Shown piece after piece: positions 1-9,098 of a DNA stretch of 64,000 bases (position 1 is its first letter; each line of letters starts with the position of its first letter). The stretch spans positions 124,001-188,000 of the forward strand of contig JAXGME010000006.1 of NCBI GenBank assembly GCA_040768845.1. Direction: 5' to 3'. Under the pieces are notes generated by a model. The model worked only from the letters and a program-made list of their open reading frames with translations. It was not told the origin of the DNA and searched no databases. The DNA is from JAEZHK01 sp040768845 (GTDB taxonomy: Bacteria > Bacillota > Clostridia > Christensenellales > Aristaeellaceae). The translations under genes were made by a program, and so were the position numbers.

Positions 1-1401
1 CCCTTCAAGGCCCAGAACATGGCGCTCAACTCCTTTGCCACCCGGGAGGGGCTGGAGATGGGCCGGGCGCAGGTGCTGCAGGCCCAGGCGGCGGGCATCG
101 AGCCCAGCGTGCTGATGAACCCCGTGCTTTTAAAGCCCACCTCCGACCGCCGAAGCCAGGTGATTGTGGGCGGCCGCCCCGCGGGCAACATGACGGCGAT
201 GGAGTACCACCACTTTAAGCCGAAGCTCGCGCGATTGGTGCGCGAGCACTACGCGGCGCTGGAGGCCTCGGTGGACTTTGTCATCCTCGAGGGCGCGGGC
301 AGCCCGGCGGAGATCAACCTCCGGGCGGGCGACATCGTCAACATGGCGATGGCCGAGGCGGCGGACGCGCCGGTATTGCTGGTGGGGGACATCAACCTGG
401 GGGGCGTGTTCGCGTCGCTCTACGGGACGATTCTGCTTTTGACGGACGCCGAGCGCGCCCGGGTGAAGGGCACCATCATCAACAAGTTCCGCGGCGACCG
501 CGAGATCCTCGCGCCGGGGCTTCGGATGCTGGAGGACCTGACCGGCGTGCCGGTGGCGGGCGTCGTGCCCTGGGTGGACCTGGACCTGGAGGATGAGGAC
601 AGCGTCACCGAACGGTTCGGCAGGGTGTCCGGTGCGGGCGAGGTGGACGTGGCGGTGGTGCGTCTGCCCCACATTTCCAATTTCACCGACTTTCAGGCGC
701 TGTCGCTGCAGGAGGGCGTGCGGGTGCGCTACGCCGGGCGGGCGGGCGAGCTTGCGGGCGCGGACATCATCATCCTTCCGGGCACCAAAAACACCATCGA
801 GGACCTGATGGCGCTCAAGGCCCGGGGCATCGACGGGGCCATCGTGCGCCACGCCCGGGCGGGCGGGCTGGTGGTGGGGGTGTGCGGCGGCTACCAGATG
901 CTGGCGGGCGCGCTGCGCGACCCGACGGGCGTGGAATCCCGGGTGCGGGAAGCCGCGGGGCTGGGCCTTCTGGATATGGACGTCACCTTCCTCCCGGAAA
1001 AGACCACGGTGCAGGCGTCGGGCGCGGTGGCGGGCGGCGGGTGCTGGCTGGACGCCGTCGACGGCGCGGCGGTGGACGGCTACGAGATTCACGCCGGCAT
1101 CAACGCGCCGGGTCCGGAGGCGGTGCCCTGGCTGCGCCTGACCACCCGGCCGGGCGTCGACGGCCTGCGCAACCCCGGAGGCAACGTGCTGGGCAGCTAC
1201 CTGCACGGGCTGTTTGACAACGGCCACCTCACCCGGGCGCTGGTGGACCATGTCCGGCGGCAAAAGGGCCTCGCCGCTTCCGGCGGCCCGGCGCTGACGA
1301 TGGACGAATTCCGCGAGCGGGAGCTTGACCGGCTGGCCGCCGTGGTGCGCGCCGGCCTCGACATGGACCTCATCCACAAAATCCTGCGGGGGGATGCGTG
1401 A
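1..1401 (+). CDS. cobQ: Cobyric acid synthase CobQ, 5' end outside window
   Basis: Amidates the side chains of adenosylcobyrinic acid a,c-diamide with glutamine and ATP to give cobyric acid, in the cytoplasm. The window opens inside the gene at residues PFKAQNMALNS, a hallmark of CobQ just after its N-terminal P-loop, so roughly 30 to 40 residues and the start codon are missing; 466 residues are visible. The dethiobiotin-synthetase-like half is followed by a glutaminase half with the nucleophile Cys in VVGVCGGYQM (codon at 883) and a His in GSYLHGLF near 1200. The stop overlaps the cbiB start by one base (TGATG), so the two are translationally coupled. The family call is secure. Confidence 0.96.
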   Translation, partial: PFKAQNMALNSFATREGLEMGRAQVLQAQAAGIEPSVLMNPVLLKPTSDRRSQVIVGGRPAGNMTAMEYHHFKPKLARLVREHYAALEASVDFVILEGAGSPAEINLRAGDIVNMAMAEAADAPVLLVGDINLGGVFASLYGTILLLTDAERARVKGTIINKFRGDREILAPGLRMLEDLTGVPVAGVVPWVDLDLEDEDSVTERFGRVSGAGEVDVAVVRLPHISNFTDFQALSLQEGVRVRYAGRAGELAGADIIILPGTKNTIEDLMALKARGIDGAIVRHARAGGLVVGVCGGYQMLAGALRDPTGVESRVREAAGLGLLDMDVTFLPEKTTVQASGAVAGGGCWLDAVDGAAVDGYEIHAGINAPGPEAVPWLRLTTRPGVDGLRNPGGNVLGSYLHGLFDNGHLTRALVDHVRRQKGLAASGGPALTMDEFRERELDRLAAVVRAGLDMDLIHKILRGDA

Positions 1402-2342
1402 TGCCGGATCACCTGCTGGCGCTGGCGGCGGGCTTCTTTCTGGACCTTCTGATCGGCGACCCGGAGTGGTTCCCCCACCCGGTGCGCCTCATCGGGCGGT
1501 TTATCGCATGGCTGGAAGATCGGCTTCGCGCCCGGGGCGGCAACCTGCGCGCCTCGGCGGTGGTCCTCGCCGCCGCCACGGTGCTGCTGACGATGGCGGT
1601 CACGGCCTTTGCCCTCTGGGGGCTCTCCCGGCTGGGGCGGTGGCCCCTTTTCTGCGGCATGGCGGTGATCGACTGGCTGGGCCTTTCGGCGCGGAACCTG
1701 GCGGACGAAGCCCGGGGCGTGGAAAGGGCGCTGGAAAACGGGCTTGAGGCCGGGCGAAGGCGCGTTTCACGCATCGTCGGGCGGGATACGGCGGAGCTTT
1801 CCGAGCCCGATATCATCCGCGCCGCGGTGGAAACCGTGGCGGAGAACACCACCGACGGCGTGATTTCGCCCATTGTCTACGCGGCGCTGGGCGGGCCGGT
1901 GCTCCTGATGGGCTTCAAGGCCGCCTCCACGCTGGACTCGATGGTGGGCTACCTGAACGAAAAGTACCGGGACATCGGCTGGGCCGGCGCGAGGCTGGAT
2001 GATCTTCTGAACTACGTTCCCGCGCGGCTGACGGCGCTTCTGCTCTCGGCGGCGGCGCTTCTGACCGGGCTTGACGGCCGGCGCGCGCTGAAGACCGTCC
2101 GGCGCGACCACAAAAACCACTTGAGCCCCAACTGCGCCTGGAGCGAGGCCGCGGCGGCGGGCGCGCTGGGCATCCGATTGGGGGGCACCCACCTGTACTT
2201 TGGCACACCGGTGGAAAAGCCTGCCATCGGCGACGACCTCCGTTCGCCCGAAAGGCGCGATATTGCCCGGACGGTGCGGATGATGTACGTCGCCGCGTTT
2301 CTGGCGCTGGCCGCGGTACTGGCCCTTGCGGCGGCGCTGTAA
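1401..2342 (+). CDS. cbiB: Adenosylcobinamide-phosphate synthase CbiB/CobD
   Basis: Integral membrane enzyme that attaches the aminopropanol phosphate arm to adenosylcobyric acid. The 313-residue product has the family's length, the N-terminal LIGDPEWFPHPVRLIG stretch, the VAENTTDGVISP motif and a hydrophobic C-terminus. ATG at 1401 overlaps the cobQ stop; a GTG one codon upstream (1398) is also possible. It directly follows cobQ, the enzyme of the preceding step. No later cobalamin gene follows here, but cobO lies about 37 kb downstream. Confidence 0.95.
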   Translation: MPDHLLALAAGFFLDLLIGDPEWFPHPVRLIGRFIAWLEDRLRARGGNLRASAVVLAAATVLLTMAVTAFALWGLSRLGRWPLFCGMAVIDWLGLSARNLADEARGVERALENGLEAGRRRVSRIVGRDTAELSEPDIIRAAVETVAENTTDGVISPIVYAALGGPVLLMGFKAASTLDSMVGYLNEKYRDIGWAGARLDDLLNYVPARLTALLLSAAALLTGLDGRRALKTVRRDHKNHLSPNCAWSEAAAAGALGIRLGGTHLYFGTPVEKPAIGDDLRSPERRDIARTVRMMYVAAFLALAAVLALAAAL

Positions 2343-2366
2343 AAAGGCGCCCGCTTTCGCAGGCGC
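2341..2366 (-). terminator. Rho-independent terminator of ftsH
   Basis: Read leftwards, a GC-rich stem with GGCGCC arms and one mismatch around a short loop is followed by five T. It lies just past the ftsH stop, and its T-run overlaps the last bases of cbiB. No T-run exists on the plus side, so it serves ftsH. Confidence 0.75.
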
Positions 2367-2386
2367 CCCACAAATCCGTTCCCCGC

Positions 2387-4366
2387 TTACGCCGCCTTCA
2401 GCATCTTCATGAAGGTCTCACCGGAGATGGTTTCCTTTTCGATCAGGTACCCGGCGATGCGGTCCAGCGCATCGCGGTTGGCCTTGAGCAGCGCCTCGGC
2501 GCTTTCGAAGCACGCCCCGATGATGCCGCGCACCTCCTCGTCGATGGCGGCGCCGGTGGCCTCGGAGCAGGTGGGCACGTTGCGCCCGTCCAGGTAGCGG
2601 TTTTCGACGCTCTCCAGCCCCATCATGCCGAACTTTTCCGACATGCCGTACTGGGTCACCATGCTGCGGGCCAGGCGCGTGGCGCGCTCGATGTCGTTGG
2701 AGGCGCCGGTAGACGCCTCGCCGAACACCACGATCTCGGCGGCGCGGCCGCCCAGCATGGTGGTGATCTGCGCCAGCAGCTCGCTCCTGGTCAGCAGATA
2801 GCGCTCCTCCTCGGGCATCTGCATGGTGTAGCCCAAAGAGCCCATGGTGCGGGGTACGATGGTGATCTTCTGCACCGGCTGGCTGTCCTTTTGCAGCGCG
2901 CTGGTCAGCGCGTGGCCCACCTCGTGGAAGGCCACCATGCGCTTTTCCTTGGCGTTCATGATGCGGTCCTTCTTTTCCTTGCCCGCGATCACAACCTCCA
3001 CGGCCTCCATCAGGTCCTCCTGGGCCACGGCGTCGCGGCCCATGCGCACCGCGCGGAGCGCGCCCTCGTTGATCATGTTGGCCAGGTCCGCGCCGGTGGC
3101 ACCGCTGGTGGCCAGCGCGATCTCGTGCAGGTCGACGTTCGGCCCCATCTGGACCTTCGCGGCGTGCACCTTGAGAATCGCCTCCCGGCCAATCAGGTCG
3201 GGCTTCTCCACGATCACCCGGCGGTCAAAGCGGCCGGGGCGCAGAAGCGCCTTATCCAGCGTTTCCGGGCGGTTGGTGGCCGCCAGCACCACCACGCCCT
3301 TGGAGCCGTCAAAACCGTCCATCTCGGCCAGGAGCTGGTTCAGGGTCTGCTCGCGCTCGTCGTTTCCGCCCACCTGATTGTCGCGGGACTTGCCGATGGC
3401 GTCGATTTCATCGATGAAGATGATGGCCGGCGCCGCCTTCTTCGCCTGGTCGAACAGATCGCGCACGCGGCTGGCGCCGACGCCCACGAACATTTCCACG
3501 AATTCCGAGCCGCTGAGGGAGAAAAACGGCACCTTTGCCTCGCCGGCCACGGCCTTGGCCAGAAGCGTCTTGCCGGTGCCCGGCGGGCCCACCAGCAGCG
3601 CGCCCCGGGGCTGCTTGGCGCCGATGCGCTGGTACTTCTGCGGATCGTGCAAAAAGTCCACGATCTCCATCAGGCTCTCCTTGGCCTCGTCCTGCCCCGC
3701 CACGTCGGCAAAGGTGACGCCCGTGGCGGTCTGCATGTCGTACATCTTGGCCCGGGATTTGCCCACGCCCAGGATGCCGCCCCCCGCGCGCCCCGCCATG
3801 CCCTTGCCCAGGAAATGGAACAGAAAGTACAGAAGCACCACCGGCATCACCCAGGTGCCGATGAAGTCCACGATGGGCGTGGAGCGGTCGATGGGCTTGT
3901 AGAAGGACACGCCGTTGTCCAGCAGCAGCTGCGTGAGGGACGGATCGTCCACCAGCCCCGCATAATAGACGCTGTCCGGCTGATCCCCGGAGGCGACGGC
4001 GCTTCCTTCGGCCCCGGTATCCAGGATCTTTCGGACCTCGCTCATGTCCACGCCGTCCTTGAGCGTCAGCAGCAGCTGATCGTCGTCGATCTGCACGGTC
4101 TTGACGCTGCCGCTCTTCACCAGCTCCACGAACTGGCTGTACTCGATCTGCACCTTGTTGCCGGACATCAGAAACGTCGTCAGCACGTTAAAAAGAAACG
4201 TCAGCACAAAAAACGCCGCGATCCAGCGCCAGCTGCTGTCGGGCCTGCCGTTTGCGGGCGCGCCGCCCGGGGCGGGTTTGGGCGGCGGGCCGCTTCGGCG
4301 CTCGCCGGTATTCACTTCGGTGATGTTGTCCTCAGGCCGCTTGTCCTTCGTATCCGTCTCGCTCAT
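2387..4366 (-). CDS. ftsH: ATP-dependent zinc metalloprotease FtsH
   Basis: Membrane-anchored AAA+ protease that degrades misfolded membrane proteins and regulators. The 659-residue product has a polar N-terminus, TM1 at about 47-67, an external domain, TM2 at about 167-188, Walker A GPPGTGKT at 260-267, Walker B IIFIDEID at 315-322, the second region of homology with LLRPGRFDR near 375-382, and the zinc motif HEVGH at 481-485. Val replaces the more usual Ala of HEAGH, while both His and the catalytic Glu are kept. The ATG is preceded by GGAGG at 7-base spacing. It is a single gene with its own terminator. Confidence 0.98.
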   Translation of the reverse strand: MSETDTKDKRPEDNITEVNTGERRSGPPPKPAPGGAPANGRPDSSWRWIAAFFVLTFLFNVLTTFLMSGNKVQIEYSQFVELVKSGSVKTVQIDDDQLLLTLKDGVDMSEVRKILDTGAEGSAVASGDQPDSVYYAGLVDDPSLTQLLLDNGVSFYKPIDRSTPIVDFIGTWVMPVVLLYFLFHFLGKGMAGRAGGGILGVGKSRAKMYDMQTATGVTFADVAGQDEAKESLMEIVDFLHDPQKYQRIGAKQPRGALLVGPPGTGKTLLAKAVAGEAKVPFFSLSGSEFVEMFVGVGASRVRDLFDQAKKAAPAIIFIDEIDAIGKSRDNQVGGNDEREQTLNQLLAEMDGFDGSKGVVVLAATNRPETLDKALLRPGRFDRRVIVEKPDLIGREAILKVHAAKVQMGPNVDLHEIALATSGATGADLANMINEGALRAVRMGRDAVAQEDLMEAVEVVIAGKEKKDRIMNAKEKRMVAFHEVGHALTSALQKDSQPVQKITIVPRTMGSLGYTMQMPEEERYLLTRSELLAQITTMLGGRAAEIVVFGEASTGASNDIERATRLARSMVTQYGMSEKFGMMGLESVENRYLDGRNVPTCSEATGAAIDEEVRGIIGACFESAEALLKANRDALDRIAGYLIEKETISGETFMKMLKAA

Positions 4367-4407
4367 GCGCGCGCCTCCGTCCCCATGGCTTTCATGATTT
4401 CCCTACA

Positions 4408-4423
4408 GTTTATCAGTATAAAC
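4408..4423 (-). promoter_or_regulatory. Inverted repeat on the putative ftsH -10 region
   Basis: A 6-4-6 palindrome, GTTTAT-N4-ATAAAC, overlaps a TATACT -10-like hexamer (minus strand, 4420-4415) about 50 bases before the ftsH start. No good -35 is visible at 17 bases, which would suit activator dependence or a weak promoter. The operator role is inference from position and symmetry. Confidence 0.35.
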
Positions 4424-4552
4424 ACCTTTCGCCCCCCTCACGCACCGCCGGACGCCAAATCCCAAGCGCGCCGCAAAAAAGGCCCCCCGCCGACACATCC
4501 GAAGGGGCGTGTGCCGCCGCATATTTTTGACTGTGCGGGGCGACAACCTTGA

Positions 4553-4581
4553 TTGACAAGCAAAATCCGTTTTGATATAAT
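4553..4581 (+). promoter_or_regulatory. Consensus sigma-A promoter of the CUT2 sugar operon
   Basis: TTGACA at 4553-4558 and TATAAT at 4576-4581, both perfect, are separated by 17 bases. They lie 84 bases before the first gene. No operator-like palindrome was recognised in the leader. Confidence 0.9.
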
Positions 4582-4664
4582 TTGACGTAGAATAAATTCG
4601 TCGGGTTAACAAACTCCTTCCACCTGGTTTTGTCCGAATCACATCATCAAACGGGGAGGGCATT

Positions 4665-5492
4665 ATGAAGAACATCGTCGCGGTCAGTACCAACACCTAT
4701 CACGGCTTTTCGGTGGACGAGGCGCTCGAGGGCATTGCCGGGGCGGGCTTCCGGTACGTGGAACTGACGGCCGTCCGCGACTGGACGGAGCACATCATGC
4801 CCGATCACGACGAAGCGCAGCTCCGGCGCGTCGAGGACAAGCTGAAGGCGCTGGGCCTGACCTGCATCGCGGTCAGCGGCCACTGCAACCTGACGGACGC
4901 CGAACGGCTGAACGACTTCCGCGCCAACATGGCGCTGGCGCACCGCTTCGGCGCGAAGTGGATCATCTCCTCCACGGGCGAGGCCCACTTCGGCAAGGAC
5001 GAGAAGTTTACCGACGACGTGCTGATCGCAAACATCCGGGCGCTGGTGCCGGACCTCGAAAAGTACGATCTGAAGCTGGGCATAGAGGTGCACGGCGAAT
5101 ACGGCACCGGGGAGAAGCTGCTGGCCGTCGTGAAGGGCGTGGGTTCCGACCGGGTGGGCATCAACTACGACACCGCCAACGTGGTGTTCTACGGCGGCAA
5201 GGTGCCCAACGACGAGATCAAGACCTGCCTTTCGGGCGTCAACTACGTGCACCTGAAGGACAAGGTGGGCCTGGACGACAAATGGAACTTCCCCGCCGTC
5301 GGCTCCGGCGATCTGGACCTGACCGGCTTCATCGGCTACATGAACGACAGCGGCTTTTTCGGCCCCTTCTCCATCGAGGTCGAGTTTACCGCGGACTACA
5401 CCATGAACCCCAAGAAGCCGGGCGACCTGGCCACCGCGAACCAGGCGGTCAAGGATTCCTTTGATTTTCTGCACGCCAAGGGCATCGTCTGA
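4665..5492 (+). CDS. Sugar phosphate isomerase/epimerase-like TIM barrel (AP endonuclease family 2 fold)
   Basis: The 275-residue product resembles the xylose isomerase-like TIM-barrel family that includes IolE, IolI and hydroxypyruvate isomerase. Visible metal-site elements are GIEVHGEYGTG (Glu, His), INYDTANVVFYGG (Asp), YVHLKDK (His) and FSIEVEF (Glu). These fit a divalent-metal aldose-ketose isomerase or epimerase. It is first in a six-gene operon with a CUT2 transporter, a second isomerase-like gene and a Gfo/Idh dehydrogenase, which suggests intracellular processing of the imported sugar or cyclitol. A GGGGAGGG ribosome site precedes the ATG. The substrate is not determinable from sequence alone. 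Confidence 0.8.
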   Translation: MKNIVAVSTNTYHGFSVDEALEGIAGAGFRYVELTAVRDWTEHIMPDHDEAQLRRVEDKLKALGLTCIAVSGHCNLTDAERLNDFRANMALAHRFGAKWIISSTGEAHFGKDEKFTDDVLIANIRALVPDLEKYDLKLGIEVHGEYGTGEKLLAVVKGVGSDRVGINYDTANVVFYGGKVPNDEIKTCLSGVNYVHLKDKVGLDDKWNFPAVGSGDLDLTGFIGYMNDSGFFGPFSIEVEFTADYTMNPKKPGDLATANQAVKDSFDFLHAKGIV

Positions 5493-5562
5493 GGCGCGCG
5501 AAGGTTTCTCCCCGGGCGTGGGCCCGGACCCGCACGGTCCATAAAAATGAGGAGGGGATTCC

Positions 5563-6543
5563 ATGGCCAAGAAGTTTCTGTCCATCCTGATCGCGCTGAT
5601 GCTCATTTTGGCGGCATTCACCGTCGCGTCCGCCGAGAAGCAGCTCACCTTCGGCTACATCGCCTATCAGATGAGCGACATCTGGAACGAGTATTCCTCC
5701 AAGTCCTTTGAGTACGCGGCCCAGCAGTTCGGCGTGGACGTGGTGGTGCTGGACTCCCAGAACGACATCGCCAAGTCCGTCTCCGCAATGGAATCGCTGA
5801 TCCAGCAGGGCGTGGACGGCATCTCCATCTTCCCCATTTCGCCGGAGCAGGGCGCGCAGCTGGTCACCATGGCCAACGAGGCGGGCATTCCCATCACCGT
5901 GGAGAACATCGATGTGGCCGGCGTCTGCCAGCCGGAGCAGTACGTGGCCTCCGTGGGCTGCCTGTACGGCGACATCGGCTACGCGGCCATCGAGTGGCTG
6001 TCGAGCAACGTGGAGAACCCCAAGGTGTTCTACTGCGCGGGCGCCGTGGGCGGCGGCGTGTTTGAAGCCTACAAGGTGGGCGTGGACAAGGCCCTCGAGG
6101 ACTTTGCGGGCAAGATCGAGATGGTGGGCCTTTCCAACTCCGACGCCTGGTCCACCGAGGACGGCCTGAACCTGACCCAGAACTTCATCAACTCGGGCAC
6201 CGAGTTCAACTGCATCTTCGCCAACAACGACCAGATTGCCCAGGGCTGCTACCAGGCGCTGCAGATGGCCGGGCTGACGGACATCCCCGTCGTGTCCACC
6301 GGCGGCTCGCCGGACGCCTACAAGTTCCTGGAGGACGGCATCGAGGCCGCCAACATGACGGCGCCCGTGTCCATCCAGGGCATCCAGACCTTCAAGAACC
6401 TCTACGAGTACGTGGTGGACGGCAAGACCCCGGATCCCAAGTTCCAGAGCCTGCCGATCATCCCCGTGGCGGGCGACGATCTCTCCAAGTGGATCGACTG
6501 GTCCGACTTTGCGGGCGCCTACGAATACGTCTACGGCGCGTAA
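5563..6543 (+). CDS. Sugar-binding protein of CUT2 ABC transporter (RbsB-like)
   Basis: Extracellular solute-binding protein of the periplasmic-binding-protein fold I type that delivers a sugar to the membrane permease. Of 326 residues the first 24 or so form a signal peptide (basic start, hydrophobic core, ASA/E cleavage region). No cysteine lipobox is present, unusual for a Gram-positive binding protein. The mature protein shows LTFGYIAYQMSDIWNEY, DSQNDIAKSVSAMESLIQQGVDG and IFANNDQIAQGCYQAL, typical of ribose/galactose-type binders. GAGGAGGGG precedes the start. The next gene is the matching ATPase, after a strong stem-loop. Confidence 0.9.
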   Translation: MAKKFLSILIALMLILAAFTVASAEKQLTFGYIAYQMSDIWNEYSSKSFEYAAQQFGVDVVVLDSQNDIAKSVSAMESLIQQGVDGISIFPISPEQGAQLVTMANEAGIPITVENIDVAGVCQPEQYVASVGCLYGDIGYAAIEWLSSNVENPKVFYCAGAVGGGVFEAYKVGVDKALEDFAGKIEMVGLSNSDAWSTEDGLNLTQNFINSGTEFNCIFANNDQIAQGCYQALQMAGLTDIPVVSTGGSPDAYKFLEDGIEAANMTAPVSIQGIQTFKNLYEYVVDGKTPDPKFQSLPIIPVAGDDLSKWIDWSDFAGAYEYVYGA

Positions 6544-6556
6544 GCGCCATTCGCCT

Positions 6557-6584
6557 GCCGTGCCCCGCGCCGGCGGGGCACGGC
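6557..6584 (+). promoter_or_regulatory. Intercistronic stem-loop after the binding-protein gene
   Basis: A perfect 12-bp GC stem (6557-6568 with 6573-6584) closes a four-base loop 13 bases past the binding-protein stop. Only three T follow, so full termination is unlikely. Such hairpins commonly stabilise the upstream message or attenuate read-through so that binding protein exceeds transporter subunits. That role is inferred. Confidence 0.7.
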
Positions 6585-6617
6585 GGTTTCTATCTCGAGA
6601 TGAATGGGGTATGTGCG

Positions 6618-8147
6618 ATGAGCATTGAGGCGCCTGCCCGCGGCGACAGGCCGGTCATTGAGATGCGGGGCATCGTGAAGGAATTCCCCGGCGTGCGCGC
6701 GCTGAACAGCATGAGTTTTGACGTGTTCGAGGGCGAGGTGCATTGCCTGGTCGGCGAAAACGGCGCGGGCAAGTCCACGCTGATGAAGATCCTCTCCGGC
6801 GCCCACGCGCCCACTTCCGGCTCGATCCTGATCGACGGACGGGAGTACAAGGCCCTGACGCCGGCGCTCTCCAGCCGACTGGGGATCGAGATCGTCTACC
6901 AGGAAAACGATCTGGTGCCCACAATGAACGCGGTGGAAAACATCTTCGTCGGCAAGGAGCGCACCCGCTTTGGCTTCGTGTCCGACTTTTCGGGCATGCT
7001 GCGCGAGGTGCGCAGTCTGATGGACCAGTACCACATCGACATCGACCCGCTGGAAACCATCGAAAACATGTCCGTTTCCAACCAGCAGTTTGTCAAGATC
7101 CTGAAGGCGCTGATGAACCGCTCCCGCATCCTGATCATGGACGAGCCCACCTCGATGTTTAACGTCGAGGACGCGGGCAAGGTGCTGGACCTGGTGGGCG
7201 CCATGAGCCGCCGGGGCATCAGCATCATCTACATATCCCATTTCCTGAAGGAGGTCGTGCGCATCGCGGACCGGATCACCGTCATCCGGGACGGCTCGGT
7301 GATCCGCACCTACGCCAACGCCGCGCGCGACTGCTCGCTGGACGACATTACCTCCGACATGGTGGGACGCCCGGTGGACATGTTCTACCAGCGGGAGAGA
7401 TGCCCCATCGGCGAGGCGATGATCGAGGTCCGGGATCTGAAACTGACAAAGGACGCCCATCCGGTCAGCTTCGACGTGCGCCGCGGCGAGATCCTGGGCA
7501 TGTTTGGCATGGTGGGCTCCGGGCGCACCGAGATCGCCCGGGCGATCTCCGGGGCGGACGGCTTCCATTCCGGCCGGGTTGCGGCCGAGGGCCGGCCCCT
7601 GCGCCTGCGCTCCCCCAAGGACGGCATCCGGGCGGGCTTTGCCCACATCACCGAGGACCGGCAGCGCCTGGGGCTGAACCTGAACGCCAGCGTGCTGGAA
7701 AATACGCTGATGGTGGGCCTGGGGGCCATGCGGCCCCGCCCCTACTACAACTTCCGGGCCCTGGCGCCCCAGGTGAAGCCCGTGGTGGAAAGCCTCCGGA
7801 TCAAGACGCCCTCGCTGATGCAGGCGGCGGTGAACCTCTCCGGCGGCAACCAGCAGAAGGTGGTGCTGGGCAAATGGCTCTACGCCCGGCAGTCCTTCTA
7901 CATCTTCGACGAGCCCACCCGGGGCATCGACGTCAACGCCAAGGCCGAGTTCTACAAGCAGATGACCGAGCTGGCCAAGGCGGGCAACGCGATTCTGATG
8001 ATCTCGTCGGACCTGCCGGAGCTCATCTCCATGAGCGACCGGGTGCTGGTGGTGCGGGACGGGGCGATCAAGCGGGAGCTTTCGGGCGCGGACATCAACG
8101 AGCAAACCATCATCAAAGAGGCGCTGGGGGTAAAGGGCAATGAGTAA
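6618..8147 (+). CDS. CUT2 sugar ABC transporter ATP-binding protein (RbsA-like)
   Basis: Two fused ABC domains energise sugar import on the cytoplasmic face. From ATG 6618 the protein has 509 residues. The first domain has Walker A GENGAGKST at 46-54 and Walker B LIMDEPTS, but a degenerate signature (NMSVSNQQ). The second has an unorthodox P-loop region (GMVGSGRTE) with a proper signature (NLSGGNQQK) and DEPTRGIDV. This asymmetry is normal for RbsA, MglA and XylG proteins. GGGG lies eight bases before the chosen ATG; an in-frame ATG at 6600 has a poorer ribosome site. The stop overlaps the permease start by eight bases. Confidence 0.93.
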   Translation: MSIEAPARGDRPVIEMRGIVKEFPGVRALNSMSFDVFEGEVHCLVGENGAGKSTLMKILSGAHAPTSGSILIDGREYKALTPALSSRLGIEIVYQENDLVPTMNAVENIFVGKERTRFGFVSDFSGMLREVRSLMDQYHIDIDPLETIENMSVSNQQFVKILKALMNRSRILIMDEPTSMFNVEDAGKVLDLVGAMSRRGISIIYISHFLKEVVRIADRITVIRDGSVIRTYANAARDCSLDDITSDMVGRPVDMFYQRERCPIGEAMIEVRDLKLTKDAHPVSFDVRRGEILGMFGMVGSGRTEIARAISGADGFHSGRVAAEGRPLRLRSPKDGIRAGFAHITEDRQRLGLNLNASVLENTLMVGLGAMRPRPYYNFRALAPQVKPVVESLRIKTPSLMQAAVNLSGGNQQKVVLGKWLYARQSFYIFDEPTRGIDVNAKAEFYKQMTELAKAGNAILMISSDLPELISMSDRVLVVRDGAIKRELSGADINEQTIIKEALGVKGNE

Positions 8148-9081
8148 GGCGTGGAAACTGGACCAACGGCTTCTGCTGGGCATCGTCATCATCCTGCTGG
8201 TGGCGGTGGTGGGCATCATCAACCCAAAATTCATCACGCTGAACAACGTCATCGCCATCTTTCAGCAGATCGCGGTGCTGGGCGTATTGACCATGGCCAT
8301 GTCCATGCTGCTCATCAGCGGCGGCATTGACCTGTCCATCGGCAGCATGATGACCCTCTCCGCCGTGGTGGTGGCCACGGTTCTGATGAAGGGCGGCAAC
8401 ATGCTTACGGCGCTTCTGGCGGGCGTGGGCATCGCCGTGGCCTGCGGCCTGTTTAACGGCATCATCATCGCCAAATCCCGCTGCATGCCGCTGATCATCA
8501 CCCTGGGCACCAGCCAGGTGTTCTACGGCATATCGCTTCTGATCGCGGGCGGGTCGTTCCTCCAGTTCCAGAACCGGCTGGATTTCATGCGCACCATCAA
8601 GCTGGGCGGCTTTCTGCCGCTGATGGTCATCTTCATGATCATCGTATGCTTCATGGTGTACTTCCTGCTGGAGCGCACCCGGTTCGGCCGCAGGATCGTC
8701 GCCATCGGCGGCAACGAGAAAAACGCCTACCTGTCGGGCATCAACGTGGACCTTTACAAGGTCGTCACCTACGGCATCTCCGGCGCGATTGTATCCATCG
8801 CGGGGCTGATCTTCGCGGCGCGGCTCAACGCCATCACCGCCAACGCCGGATCGGGCTACGAGCTGAACGCGCTGGTGGCGGCGGTCATCGGCGGCGTCAC
8901 CTTCGAGGGCGGGCGCGGCACGGTGCTGGGCGCGTTCCTCGGCTGCCTTTTGATCGGCATCATCTCCAACGCGCTGGACATTCTGGGCGTGGACGCCTAC
9001 ATCAAGATCGTCATCACGGGCCTTATCATCGTGGTGGCGGTGGTGCTCAGCAACATTCAGAATCTGACCCGGCGCAAGTAA
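8140..9081 (+). CDS. CUT2 sugar ABC transporter permease (RbsC-like)
   Basis: Integral membrane subunit of the sugar importer. The 313-residue product is hydrophobic with about eight to ten membrane segments. It carries the family motifs SGGIDLSIGSMM and, near the C-terminus, AVIGGVTFEGGRGTVLGAFLG, the coupling and channel regions of RbsC-like permeases. It overlaps the ATPase gene by eight bases and is followed after 17 bases by the second isomerase-like gene. Only one permease gene is present, as expected for a homodimeric CUT2 channel. Confidence 0.93.
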   Translation: MSKAWKLDQRLLLGIVIILLVAVVGIINPKFITLNNVIAIFQQIAVLGVLTMAMSMLLISGGIDLSIGSMMTLSAVVVATVLMKGGNMLTALLAGVGIAVACGLFNGIIIAKSRCMPLIITLGTSQVFYGISLLIAGGSFLQFQNRLDFMRTIKLGGFLPLMVIFMIIVCFMVYFLLERTRFGRRIVAIGGNEKNAYLSGINVDLYKVVTYGISGAIVSIAGLIFAARLNAITANAGSGYELNALVAAVIGGVTFEGGRGTVLGAFLGCLLIGIISNALDILGVDAYIKIVITGLIIVVAVVLSNIQNLTRRK

Positions 9082-9098
9082 GACGGGAGGGTACATCC

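Noticed and set aside
130..1377. 415-codon open frame antisense to cobQ
   Set aside because: His/Arg/Gly-rich product with no family likeness; it mirrors a conserved gene and arises from high GC.
4484..4540. Possible terminator hairpin between ftsH and the sugar operon
   Set aside because: Arms pair only over four or five bases with mismatches; not stable enough to report.
2891..4552. 553-codon open frame antisense to ftsH
   Set aside because: Low-complexity His/Leu/Ala product, no ribosome site, completely over a conserved gene.
6489..6617. In-frame upstream extension of the CUT2 ATPase
   Set aside because: It overlaps the binding-protein gene and crosses the hairpin; family similarity begins after 6618.
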